DNA from: Aureimonas altamirensis
GTDB lineage: Bacteria > Pseudomonadota > Alphaproteobacteria > Rhizobiales > Rhizobiaceae
Length of the DNA stretch: 64,000 nucleotides
Direction: 5' to 3'
NCBI RefSeq assembly: GCF_001463885.1
Contig: NZ_BBWQ01000005.1
Location: 248,001 to 312,000, forward strand
A model generated the notes under the pieces. The model ran no database searches and was not told the origin of the DNA. It saw only the letters and a program-made list of their open reading frames with translations. Shown here in pieces: positions 9,384-16,108 of the stretch (positions within the stretch are counted from its first letter, which is position 1; each line of letters opens with the position of its first letter). Made by a program: the position numbers and the translations under genes.

Positions 9384-10196
9384 GTGACGCAAGAGGGCCA
9401 CGACAAGCAGGACGAAACGCTCGGCGGCACGCGCTACTATTCCCGCATCCCCATCCGTCACATCGTTCCCAACGTCATAACCATCCTGTCCATATGCGCC
9501 GGCATGACCGGCATTCGCTATGCGTTCGAAGGGCGGTTCGAGCTGGCCGTGGTGCTGGTTCTCGGCGCGGCCTTCCTGGATGGGATCGATGGCCGGATCG
9601 CCCGCTTCGTCAACGGCCAGAGCCGCTTCGGCGCGGAGATGGATTCGCTGGCCGATGTCGTCAACTTCGGCGTCGCGCCCGCACTGCTGCTCTACGCCTA
9701 CACGCTGCACGATGCCGGTGCCGTGGGCTGGATCGCGGCGCTGCTCTATGCCAGCGGATCGGCGCTCCGCCTGGCCCGCTTCAACACCATGCTGGACGAG
9801 CCGAACAAGCCTGCATGGAAGAGCGCCTTCTTCACCGGCGTCCCGGCTCCGGCGGGCGCTGCCCTGGCGCTGTTTCCCGTCTATCTCGGCTTCAGCGGCG
9901 ACGGTACGGGCTTTCCGCAGGTGACGGCGGCGTTCTCGTCGGTCTACCTCGTCGTGGTGGGGCTGCTGATGGCAAGCCGCATACCGACCTATTCGGGCAA
10001 GACGATCGGCATGCCCGTGCGGCGAGAGCATGTTGTGCCGGCCGTTCTGGTGGTGGTTCTGTATATCGGCCTGCTGCTCAGCTTCTTCTGGGAAACGTTG
10101 ACGCTGTCCGTGGTCGCCTATTTCGTGCTGATGCCCTTCGGCGTGCGGTCCTACCGCAAGGCGGAGGCGCAGCATATAGACAGGCAAAGGGTCTGA
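9384..10196 (+). CDS. pssA: CDP-diacylglycerol--serine O-phosphatidyltransferase
   Basis: A 270-residue integral membrane enzyme that makes phosphatidylserine from CDP-diacylglycerol and L-serine. It carries the CDP-alcohol phosphotransferase motif, seen as FLDGIDGRIARF followed by RFGAEMDSLADVVNFG, which supplies the metal-binding aspartates. Multiple hydrophobic helices follow. The start is a GTG at 9384, five bases after psd. It converges with brnA: the two stop codons are only 5 bp apart, and this point is also the left edge of the accessory island. Confidence 0.96.
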   Translation: MTQEGHDKQDETLGGTRYYSRIPIRHIVPNVITILSICAGMTGIRYAFEGRFELAVVLVLGAAFLDGIDGRIARFVNGQSRFGAEMDSLADVVNFGVAPALLLYAYTLHDAGAVGWIAALLYASGSALRLARFNTMLDEPNKPAWKSAFFTGVPAPAGAALALFPVYLGFSGDGTGFPQVTAAFSSVYLVVVGLLMASRIPTYSGKTIGMPVRREHVVPAVLVVVLYIGLLLSFFWETLTLSVVAYFVLMPFGVRSYRKAEAQHIDRQRV

Positions 10197-10201
10197 TGCG
10201 C

Positions 10202-10501
10202 CTAGGCGGCATCATCGATCCATCTGCGCAATGCATCGTTTACCCGGGCCTGCCAGCCGGGCCCGGAAGAGCGAAGCTTGGCAACCAGGTCGTCATCCAA
10301 ACGAATGGAAACGGGCGTCTTGGTCCTGGACGGGCCGCGCTTCCTTGGAATGCTATTGTGCAGCTCCGGAAATGCTTCCGAGAACATCCGCGCCTGCGAA
10401 ATCTGCTCGTCGTTCGCCTCTGGGCTTTCGACAGACTCCCAATCCTCGCGGGTGTAGCCGTATTCCGCTGCATGCTTGGCATCAAAGGTTTTGCCGCTCA
10501 T
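10202..10501 (-). CDS. brnA: BrnA-family antitoxin
   Basis: A 99-residue antitoxin of the BrnA family. The N-terminal half binds toxin, and the C-terminal half (KTPVSIRLDDDLVAKLRSSG ... VNDALRRWI) is a ribbon-helix-helix DNA-binding domain. Family members neutralise BrnT and repress their own operon as the toxin-antitoxin complex. The start ATG overlaps the brnT stop as ATGA, so translation is probably coupled. Toxin-before-antitoxin order is normal for this family. Two near-identical palindromes at the operon start (10741-10756 and 10776-10791) are good operator candidates. Confidence 0.92.
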   Translation of the reverse strand: MSGKTFDAKHAAEYGYTREDWESVESPEANDEQISQARMFSEAFPELHNSIPRKRGPSRTKTPVSIRLDDDLVAKLRSSGPGWQARVNDALRRWIDDAA

Positions 10502-10761
10502 AAGAGCTTCCTTTCCTTCATGGACGCTGCGCGCATGGAGACAATGGATATTGCCTCGGTGCCCAGCGTGACGAAGACAACCGTCGTGGCGCCGTTCAAC
10601 CTGCCAATCGCCATGTAGCGGCCATCCTTGGCAGGGAGAACTACGGCCTCCAGGAAGAACTCGGCATCGAGGTCGGCAAAGTCCATCGCGTGTTTCGCAA
10701 TGTTCGCCTGCCTCTTCGGTTCATCCCCTACGATACGGATACCTGTATATACAGGTTGCAT
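10498..10761 (-). CDS. brnT: BrnT-family ribonuclease toxin
   Basis: An 87-residue BrnT toxin with a RelE-like fold. It shows the family signature DEPKRQANIAKHAMDF near the N-terminus, a conserved RYMAIGRLNG strand, and the C-terminal ISIVSMRAASMKERKLL. Known BrnT proteins are ribosome-independent ribonucleases that slow growth under stress. The only ATG is at 10761, about eight residues earlier than in typical members; the extra residues (QPVYTG) are encoded by a perfect 16-bp palindrome, so the operator sits inside the start of the coding region. The ribosome-binding site is weak (GCGGAACAACC before ATG). Confidence 0.92.
   Translation of the reverse strand: MQPVYTGIRIVGDEPKRQANIAKHAMDFADLDAEFFLEAVVLPAKDGRYMAIGRLNGATTVVFVTLGTEAISIVSMRAASMKERKLL
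10741..10756. promoter_or_regulatory. Palindromic operator candidate O1 for brnTA
   Basis: A perfect 16-bp palindrome, ACCTGTATATACAGGT, lying within codons 2-7 of brnT. It is paired with a near-copy centred 35 bp away. A ribbon-helix-helix antitoxin such as BrnA would be expected to bind such sites, but binding is inferred. Confidence 0.65.
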
Positions 10762-10775
10762 GGTTGTTCCGCAAT

Positions 10776-10791
10776 ACCCGTATATACAAGT
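10776..10791. promoter_or_regulatory. Palindromic operator candidate O2 for brnTA, overlapping a likely -10 element
   Basis: ACCCGTATATACAAGT differs from O1 at two of sixteen positions and is centred 35 bp upstream of it relative to brnT. The TATATA core, read on the minus strand, could serve as the -10 element, which would let a repressor block RNA polymerase directly. No convincing -35 was found. Confidence 0.55.
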
Positions 10792-10896
10792 TAGGGCCGA
10801 GGCGTGGCTCGATGTAGTTTGATAAGACTATTGTTTTCAAGTTGCCGCCTTACGCGGTAAGGGCCGGAATTTTTCGCAGATTGGATAGGGCTCGCC

Positions 10897-11184
10897 ATGG
10901 CGGACCTTGAGCAGCGCGAGGATCGCGCCCCAGGCTACGTCAACCAGAGGCAATCATGAAGCGCCTTGGCCATCTGCAGATTGCAGCCCAGGCGGCGCGT
11001 CAGAAGATAGCGTGATTGGAAAGCGCCAGCCCAAAATGCCAGAGGCTCCGGACCGGGCGCAAACAACTCTTGCGACTGGCGCTTGGAGCAGTACGCGGCA
11101 GACATTCAGCTCTCGCCAGGTCAGCGTGATCGATTCTACCGATCCCAGAGTGCCATGCACGACAACGAAGAGTCCTTTAACTAA
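10897..11184 (+). pseudogene. Decayed plus-strand coding remnant (unrecognised)
   Basis: Three short frames suggest a broken gene. An ATG at 10897, with TAGGG seven bases upstream, opens MADLEQREDRAPGYVNQRQS and stops at 10957. An overlapping ATGA starts MKRLGHLQIAAQAARQKIA, stopping at 11013. A third segment, back in the first frame and open from 11011 to 11184, reads DWRLEQYAADIQLSPGQ then RDRFYRSQSAMHDNEESFN. The amino-acid composition looks like real protein, unlike the antisense frame. I do not recognise the family. Two frame changes would be needed to join the pieces. Between this and 11317 I see nothing else. Confidence 0.3.
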
Positions 11185-11316
11185 CGGGACGGGGATTGCA
11201 TCGTAATCCGAGGAAAGCGAAGAGGCGTTCGACGCCTTCATGTGATGGGCGACAATGCTGCCGGGTCTAGGCTGATACAGCCTCTGGTGGCGGAGCTTGC
11301 TATGCGTTCATACGGA

Positions 11317-11868
11317 CTAGAGAGGCGGATATCCGGGGAGGATTCGGCGAGCCTCCTCATGCGTAATGACTCTTTGAAAGGCAGCGAGGCGAGGATCTGA
11401 AATAGCTTCAGGTCCGCAAAATATGACCGTCATCCAATCCTCATGCGGATTGAGGGTCTTCCGGCTGGAGTGCGTGGCTGCAAAGCAAGCCGCCCGCAGT
11501 GGATACGCCTCGGGTTGCCCGTACCCGAACCTCTCTCTTGAGTGCTTGAACTCCACATGTGCAGCAAGCGTCCGCCCTGCAGCGTTGCGGAGAAAAAAGA
11601 TAGCATCGCTTTCAAGGCCCTTGCTGCCTACGACGCGACACGTGCAGGCACTATCCTTGCCACACCAATAATTGGCCCAGAAGGGTTGCAGGGTTGGTTT
11701 GGACTTCCAGCGGGTGGATCGTTGCTCATCCACAAGCGCGTTTGAACCGGCGTACGTCGCCTCATGTTGGGTGCCGGATAGAAGCCATGTGCGGACTGCT
11801 GCCGAGGTAAAGACGCCCGCAGCGATTGCATCGAGATATGGCTGCGCCTTTCCGGAATATGCGGGCAT
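11317..11868 (-). CDS. Putative RecB-like PD-(D/E)XK nuclease
   Basis: A 183-residue orphan. The middle of the protein has the layout of a PD-(D/E)XK nuclease: Asp88 in LESDAIFFLRN, then Glu106-x-Lys108 in AAHVEFKH, then Gln118-x3-Tyr122 in GYGQPEAYPL. The last is the QxxxY motif that marks the RecB/Cas4/exonuclease branch of the fold. The N-terminal 80 residues contain three Cys residues (69-77) but no clear zinc ribbon. The ATG at 11868 fits best; an earlier ATG at 11916 would put the start inside an inverted repeat. A three-copy heptamer array lies just upstream (11904-11950). No helicase, Cas or methylase partner is seen. The fold is inferred from motifs, not from recognised full-length homology. 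Confidence 0.6.
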   Translation of the reverse strand: MPAYSGKAQPYLDAIAAGVFTSAAVRTWLLSGTQHEATYAGSNALVDEQRSTRWKSKPTLQPFWANYWCGKDSACTCRVVGSKGLESDAIFFLRNAAGRTLAAHVEFKHSRERFGYGQPEAYPLRAACFAATHSSRKTLNPHEDWMTVIFCGPEAISDPRLAAFQRVITHEEARRILPGYPPL

Positions 11869-11903
11869 CACCTTTCTCCAATTGGTCACCGCTGAAATAT
11901 GAC

Positions 11904-11950
11904 GGCAGTACGGCATTCTGCTATACTGCCACCGCGAAGCTTAGGCAGTA
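11904..11950. promoter_or_regulatory. Alternating heptamer array (operator-like) upstream of the RecB-like gene
   Basis: GGCAGTA occurs at 11904-11910, its reverse complement TACTGCC at 11924-11930, and GGCAGTA again at 11944-11950. The start-to-start distance is exactly 20 bp each time and the orientation alternates. The first two copies form an inverted repeat with a 13-bp spacer, and so do the last two in the opposite sense. The array begins 36 bp upstream of the 11868 start. It looks like a binding array for a dimeric regulator, or alternatively a hairpin in the leader. Confidence 0.5.
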
Positions 11951-11964
11951 GTCAAAACCAATAA

Positions 11965-12144
11965 AAGCGAGAATATCGAACTTTCGGAGGCCCAACACAG
12001 CGCCACCATCTGTTTGGCTGGCATCTTCAAAGCGTCCCATCCCATCGTGCCTCGCAGAAGCGCAATTTCAGCCTATCACCCGAGGAAGCGATCGATGTCA
12101 TTAAGCATGCATCGGATATCAAAATCCAGAGAAACGCGGCGTGA
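11965..12144 (+). pseudogene. Possible 5'-truncated coding remnant (unrecognised)
   Basis: An open plus-strand frame of 59 codons without a usable start ends in KRNFSLSPEEAIDVIKHA then SDIKIQRNAA before a TGA at 12142. The last 30 residues look like a genuine helical protein C-terminus, while the upstream part is less convincing. I do not recognise the family. It lies in the 383-bp space between the two nuclease-like genes; the rest of that space holds a hairpin at 12186-12210 and short direct repeats. Confidence 0.25.
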
Positions 12145-12185
12145 AAAAGCAGCCTGCCATGGATGAATCGACAAGAAAGCTATTA

Positions 12186-12210
12186 GGGTATAGCGCAAGT
12201 ACGCTATCCC
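12186..12210. repeat. Hairpin with one bulge
   Basis: GGG-T-ATAGCG at 12186-12195 pairs with CGCTATCCC at 12202-12210 across a 6-nt loop, leaving one bulged T. There is no T-run on either side, so it is not a clear terminator. The right arm is part of a 13-bp direct repeat (GCTATCCCAATAC) found again at 12285-12297. Confidence 0.45.
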
Positions 12211-12297
12211 AATACCGGCGCTGAAAGTTTGTTTGTCCCGTTGAAGATATCTTATTCTGAGCGGGGCAAGCCATTCTGCATTCTGCTATCCCAATAC
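12203..12297. repeat. Pair of 13-bp direct repeats flanking the 3' end of the 153-residue gene
   Basis: GCTATCCCAATAC occurs at 12203-12215 and 12285-12297, 82 bp apart. The second copy is inside the 3' end of the 12252-12713 gene, where it encodes YWDS; the first lies beyond its stop. A related 12-mer, GCATTCTGCTAT, is shared by 11913-11924 and 12278-12289. These short repeats may mark recombination joins within the island. Confidence 0.45.
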
Positions 12298-12713
12298 GAA
12301 TAAGGGAGAATTGCATCCTCGATGGCATAGAAGGTTACGTCAGGGTGGTCAGCAAATTTGGCGTTGGCTCCGACAACGTGGACCTGCCTGACGAAGGCTA
12401 AGGTTCGCATCGTCCAGGTATCGTCAATTATGCCACGTTTCAGCAGTGCCGCTCGCAAAGGCCTGTACCAACGACCTTCTCTTTCGACGATACGAGAATT
12501 TAGCGTACCAAGCCCACCGCTGACTGTGATTTCAACCACAACCACCTCATTCGGAGTCGTGTTGAAGTCGAGAGCTATGATGTCCGGTGCAGAACCCCCA
12601 TCGCCAGTCTCCTTCTCGTAGGGGAGATCGAACTGGCGGGAGGTAAATACCATCCCTCCAACTGTCAGGAATCCGTTTATCAGCTCTTCAACTGTTGTTT
12701 CCAACGCGTGCAC
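12252..12713 (-). CDS. Hypothetical protein, PD-(D/E)XK-like with altered motif
   Basis: A 153-residue protein, GTG start at 12713. The N-terminal helix (ETTVEELINGFLTVGG) and the following strand MVFTSRQFDLPY are followed by Asp44 in APDIIALDF and then VVVVEITV. That is the D...ExK layout of PD-(D/E)XK nucleases, but with Thr63 where the catalytic Lys is expected. It may be inactive, use a shifted lysine, or be unrelated. The C-terminus contains the YWDS repeat and may have been altered by recombination. No partner is obvious; the RecB-like gene 383 bp away on the same strand is the nearest related feature. The ribosome-binding site is weak. Confidence 0.6.
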   Translation of the reverse strand: MHALETTVEELINGFLTVGGMVFTSRQFDLPYEKETGDGGSAPDIIALDFNTTPNEVVVVEITVSGGLGTLNSRIVEREGRWYRPLRAALLKRGIIDDTWTMRTLAFVRQVHVVGANAKFADHPDVTFYAIEDAILPYSYWDSRMQNGLPRSE

Positions 12714-12837
12714 TCGCTTCTAGTCGATTAGACTGCTTATATTATCGGTATCAATGAACATTCGATATGTTGCTCGCATAATGAGAGCCAAGCTACATTG
12801 CTAGCAGCTAAGGTTTTGTGCAAGGGGCTCTTTGCCG

Positions 12838-13227
12838 TCACACGTAGTGACTGTCTGATCGCACCTCATAAGCGCAAAGTGCAATGCCAAAGACTTCGAC
12901 TAGTCGGCTCACCGTTTCCTCTCTCTGAAGGCGCCGGTCTGCGTAGATGATGAAGGTTTTGCTTGCACTGTGAAACACCACGCGGCCACGTGGATGGTCC
13001 TCGTATTCGCTAAAGGCAACCGTTTCAGGAACATCCTTTATGCGCCGTTCCTTGGCGGATAGATCCTGCCAATCGGACCACACGCTGTAGTGTCCCCTGC
13101 TAGTTAGGAACTCGCCATACACTTCGGCCTGATCGCGCGTGACCCTTTCCCATATTAGTTTGCCGTCAACAGACCAGAAAACACCGACATATCCTCCTGC
13201 TGCAACATCGTCGTCAGGTGCACTCAT
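12838..13227 (-). CDS. Hypothetical protein, 129 residues
   Basis: A soluble alpha/beta protein starting with ATG at 13227. It reads GVFWSVDGKLIWERV, then HYSVWSDWQDLS, then EYEDHPRGRVVFHS and TFIIYADRRLQ. These blocks resemble a family of uncharacterised proteins scattered through proteobacteria; I know no function for it. It begins two bases after the stop of a decayed upstream frame, as if once the second gene of a pair. No signal peptide or membrane segment is present. Confidence 0.65.
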   Translation of the reverse strand: MSAPDDDVAAGGYVGVFWSVDGKLIWERVTRDQAEVYGEFLTSRGHYSVWSDWQDLSAKERRIKDVPETVAFSEYEDHPRGRVVFHSASKTFIIYADRRLQREETVSRLVEVFGIALCAYEVRSDSHYV

Positions 13228-13229
13228 CC

Positions 13230-13591
13230 CTAGCCTCTCGCGTTCAGCGCCGCTCTGAACATGCTTTCCACCTCGGAATAGGAGGAGCTGGCGGTCAAAT
13301 GCTCTCCCTCAAACGAAAATGCGCAATGAAGAGCTTTTAGGACTTCCCATCGAACTACATTTTCGTGCCGTTGTAGGCTCCGTTCACCGCAGTTATTCCG
13401 TATTGTAAATAAATGCCCCGGCCTTCATCGTTGAATTGCACTGAGCCCGAGGTTCGGCACCCAGGGGCTTTGCTCATGTTGCCGATCACACCGCGAAAAT
13501 AATCTTGCGGGCATTCATCGACTGTCCGCTCCACCTGCAGGTGCTGCGGGCGCGTGCCGGGTTAGACCTTCGATTTACGACGCAGGCCCAT
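13230..13591 (-). pseudogene. Decayed gene with in-frame stop and frameshift at the island's right edge
   Basis: An ATG at 13591, with AAGGAG six bases upstream, opens MGLRRKSKV and meets TAA at 13562-13564. The same frame continues open to 13355 and reads VDECPQDYFRGVIGN then KAPGCRTSGSVQFNDEGRG and IYLQYGITAVNGAYNGTKM. An overlapping frame (13424-13230) then reads VVRWEVLKALHCAFSFEG, EHLTASSSYSEVES and MFRAALNARG, but has no start codon. All parts look like real protein. The simplest view is one or two genes broken by a nonsense codon and a frameshift, or a join between a chromosomal gene start and island DNA near 13561. Family not recognised. Confidence 0.45.
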
Positions 13592-13626
13592 CCGACACTC
13601 CTTTGCCGGGCTGGGCCCACGGGCGC

Positions 13627-14367
13627 TCAGTCGGGCATGTGGTAATTGAGAAAGCGGTTCTGCCGAACGTCGAACAGAAGCCCCGTTTGCGTCAAGTCGG
13701 GAAAGGCCAGGTGCAGCATGGTCGCCGCCACGTCTGCCGGTCGCGGCAGCGTATCGGGATCTTCGCCCGGCATGGCAAGGGCGCGCATGGCCGTACGGGT
13801 GCCACCGGGGTTCACCGAATTGACGCGCAGCGGCAGGCTGCGTGTCTCGTTCGCCCAGGAGCGGATCATCGCCTCTCCAGCGGCCTTGGTGGCGGCGTAG
13901 AGGCCCCAATAAGCCTTGGTGGAATGCGCTGCGCCGGACGACAGGAAGATGGCGCGCCCGGCATCGGACTGGCGCAGAAGCGGGTCTGTCGTGCGGATCA
14001 TCCGCCATGTCGCATCCACGTTGACGCGCATGGTCTTGTCGAAGGTCTTGGCTTCGATGTGGCCGAGGGGCGCCAGTACGCCCAACGCGCCGGCATTGAG
14101 CACCAGCACGTCCAGCTTGCCCCACCGGTCGTAGATGGCGCCGCCGAGCCGGTCGATGCCTTCCATGTCGGTCAGGTCAAGCGGAACCAGCGTGGCAGAC
14201 CCGCCGGCAGACTTGATCTCATCGTCCAGCTCTTCCAGGCCGCCGACCGTGCGCGCCACCGCGATGACATGCGCACCTTCCGCCGCGAGCTGCTTTGCCA
14301 GAAAATAGCCGATGCCGCGCGACGCGCCCGTTACCAGGGCAATACGCCCGTCTAGCCTGCCTGCCAT
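13627..14367 (-). CDS. SDR-family NAD(P)-dependent oxidoreductase
   Basis: A 246-residue short-chain dehydrogenase/reductase. Visible are the nucleotide-binding TGASRGIG at 13-20, NAG at 91-93, catalytic Ser143 or Ser144, and YAATK with Tyr157 and Lys161. The substrate cannot be told from sequence; the PGGTRTAM segment after the active site is typical of classical SDRs. It lies 40 bp downstream of purF on the same strand, an arrangement common in rhizobial genomes, and is probably co-transcribed with it. Its 3' side is the right boundary of the accessory island. Confidence 0.93.
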   Translation of the reverse strand: MAGRLDGRIALVTGASRGIGYFLAKQLAAEGAHVIAVARTVGGLEELDDEIKSAGGSATLVPLDLTDMEGIDRLGGAIYDRWGKLDVLVLNAGALGVLAPLGHIEAKTFDKTMRVNVDATWRMIRTTDPLLRQSDAGRAIFLSSGAAHSTKAYWGLYAATKAAGEAMIRSWANETRSLPLRVNSVNPGGTRTAMRALAMPGEDPDTLPRPADVAATMLHLAFPDLTQTGLLFDVRQNRFLNYHMPD

Positions 14368-14407
14368 TCCGGATTCCCGAAGCTGTGAAAGATCGTTGCG
14401 CGCAGCG

Positions 14408-15889
14408 TCAGCCGTTGCCGGCCATCACCGCAAGATGATGGACGTTGCTGGCCGGCGCCTCGCGGTCGCGCAGCCGGGTGGGATAGTCGCCGGTGAAATA
14501 ATGGTCGGTGAACTGCGGGGACGCATCGTTGCGCGCCTCACCGCCGACCGCATGGTAAAGGCCATCCAGCGACAGGAAGGCGAGGGAGTCCGCCCCGATG
14601 AAGCGGCACATCGCTTCCAGCGATTCATGCTGGTTCGCAAGCAGCTTCTCGGCGTCCGGCGTGTCGATGCCATAGAAATCCGGGTAGAAGATCATCGGGC
14701 TGGCAACCCGGATATGCACCTCGGTTGCACCGGCATCGCGGATCATCTGCACGATCTTGACCGAGGTGGTGCCGCGCACGATGGAATCGTCCACCAGCAC
14801 CACGCGCTTGCCCTCGATCATCGCCCGGTTGGCGGAATGCTTCAGCTTCACGCCGAAGGCGCGGATCTGCTGGGTCGGCTCGATGAAGGTGCGGCCCACA
14901 TAGTGGTTGCGGATGATGCCCAGCTCGAAGGGAATGCCGCTTTCCTGTGCGAAGCCGATGGCCGCCGGCGTGCCGCCATCGGGCACCGGCACGACCACAT
15001 CCGCCGCTACGGGGGCTTCCCGCGCCAGGTTCACGCCCATGGCCTTGCGCGCGGTATACACGTTGCGCCCGCCGACGACCGAGTCCGGCCGGGCGAAATA
15101 GACATATTCGAACAGGCAGAGGCGTTCCGGCGTCGGGTTTTCCGCCTTGCGGGACTCCACCGAGATGGAACCATCGGGCTGGATCTCGCAGATGACGACT
15201 TCGCCGTTCTCCACATCGCGGATGTAGCGCGCGCCGATGATATCGAGCGCACAGGTTTCCGAGCAGAAGATCGGCTTTCCGTCGAGCTCGCCCATGACCA
15301 GCGGCCGGATGCCGATGGGATCGCGCGCGGCGATCAGCTTGGTGCGCGTCAGCGCCAGCATCGAGTATCCGCCCTCTACATGGCGGATGGCATCGATGAA
15401 GCGGTCGGACGAGGAAACCTGCCGCGAACGGGCGATAAGATGCAGAACCACTTCCGTATCGGAGGTGGACTGGCAGATCGCGCCGTCGGCGATCAACTGG
15501 CGACGCAGCGTCAGCCCGTTGGTGAAATTGCCGTTATGGGCAATGGCGATGCCGCCGACTTCCAGCTCGGCAAAGAGCGGCTGCACGTTGCGCAAGGCCG
15601 TTTCGCCGGTGGTGGAATAGCGCACATGGCCGATGGCCATGTGGCCGGGCAGGCGCGCCAGCACGGCGGGGTCGGTATAATGGTCGCCCACCAGGCCCAT
15701 GCGCTTTTCGGTATGAAACTGTCGACCGTCGAAGCAGACGAGGCCGGCAGCCTCCTGCCCGCGATGCTGCAGGGCATGCAGGCCCAGCGCCGTCAGCGTT
15801 GCGGCATCGGGATGGCCGAGTATGCCGAAGACGCCGCACTCCTCATGGAGAGTGTCGCCGTCGATGTCGTCGAAAGGTGTTTCGCCCAT
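14408..15889 (-). CDS. purF: Amidophosphoribosyltransferase
   Basis: A 493-residue class II glutamine amidotransferase that makes 5-phosphoribosylamine in the first step of purine synthesis. The mature catalytic cysteine is Cys18 in HEECGVFGIL, so a 17-residue propeptide should be removed. The N-terminal Ntn domain is followed by the phosphoribosyltransferase domain with the PRPP loop VVLVDDSIVRGTTS. Cysteine spacing in the C-terminal half does not by itself show whether an Fe-S cluster is present. The cvpA gene lies just upstream in the same direction, a known association. Confidence 0.97.
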   Translation of the reverse strand: MGETPFDDIDGDTLHEECGVFGILGHPDAATLTALGLHALQHRGQEAAGLVCFDGRQFHTEKRMGLVGDHYTDPAVLARLPGHMAIGHVRYSTTGETALRNVQPLFAELEVGGIAIAHNGNFTNGLTLRRQLIADGAICQSTSDTEVVLHLIARSRQVSSSDRFIDAIRHVEGGYSMLALTRTKLIAARDPIGIRPLVMGELDGKPIFCSETCALDIIGARYIRDVENGEVVICEIQPDGSISVESRKAENPTPERLCLFEYVYFARPDSVVGGRNVYTARKAMGVNLAREAPVAADVVVPVPDGGTPAAIGFAQESGIPFELGIIRNHYVGRTFIEPTQQIRAFGVKLKHSANRAMIEGKRVVLVDDSIVRGTTSVKIVQMIRDAGATEVHIRVASPMIFYPDFYGIDTPDAEKLLANQHESLEAMCRFIGADSLAFLSLDGLYHAVGGEARNDASPQFTDHYFTGDYPTRLRDREAPASNVHHLAVMAGNG

Positions 15890-16108
15890 GTCAAACTCGT
15901 TCCCGAACGGAAGGCCCGATACCGCGCTTCTGCCGCGTGGCTGGCCTCCATATGGGGGCGATCACGCGAAACGCGAAACAAAAATGAAACCGGCGCGAAA
16001 TTCATCGCGCCAGTCGGGTCGCTCACCCCTCCAATTGAGTCGGCTTCGGCCTCGATCTGCCCCCGCGAAGCCGCTTGACCAGCCTTGTGCCTGATGCCGG
16101 CCCGAAAA

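Noticed and set aside
10954-11241. A 95-codon minus-strand frame in the island
   Set aside because: No recognisable family, and the opposite strand gives more protein-like peptides.
12119-12328. A 69-codon minus-strand frame sharing the YWDS peptide with the neighbouring gene
   Set aside because: The shared peptide comes from the 13-bp direct repeat; the frame overlaps the 12252-12713 gene and lacks a plausible fold.
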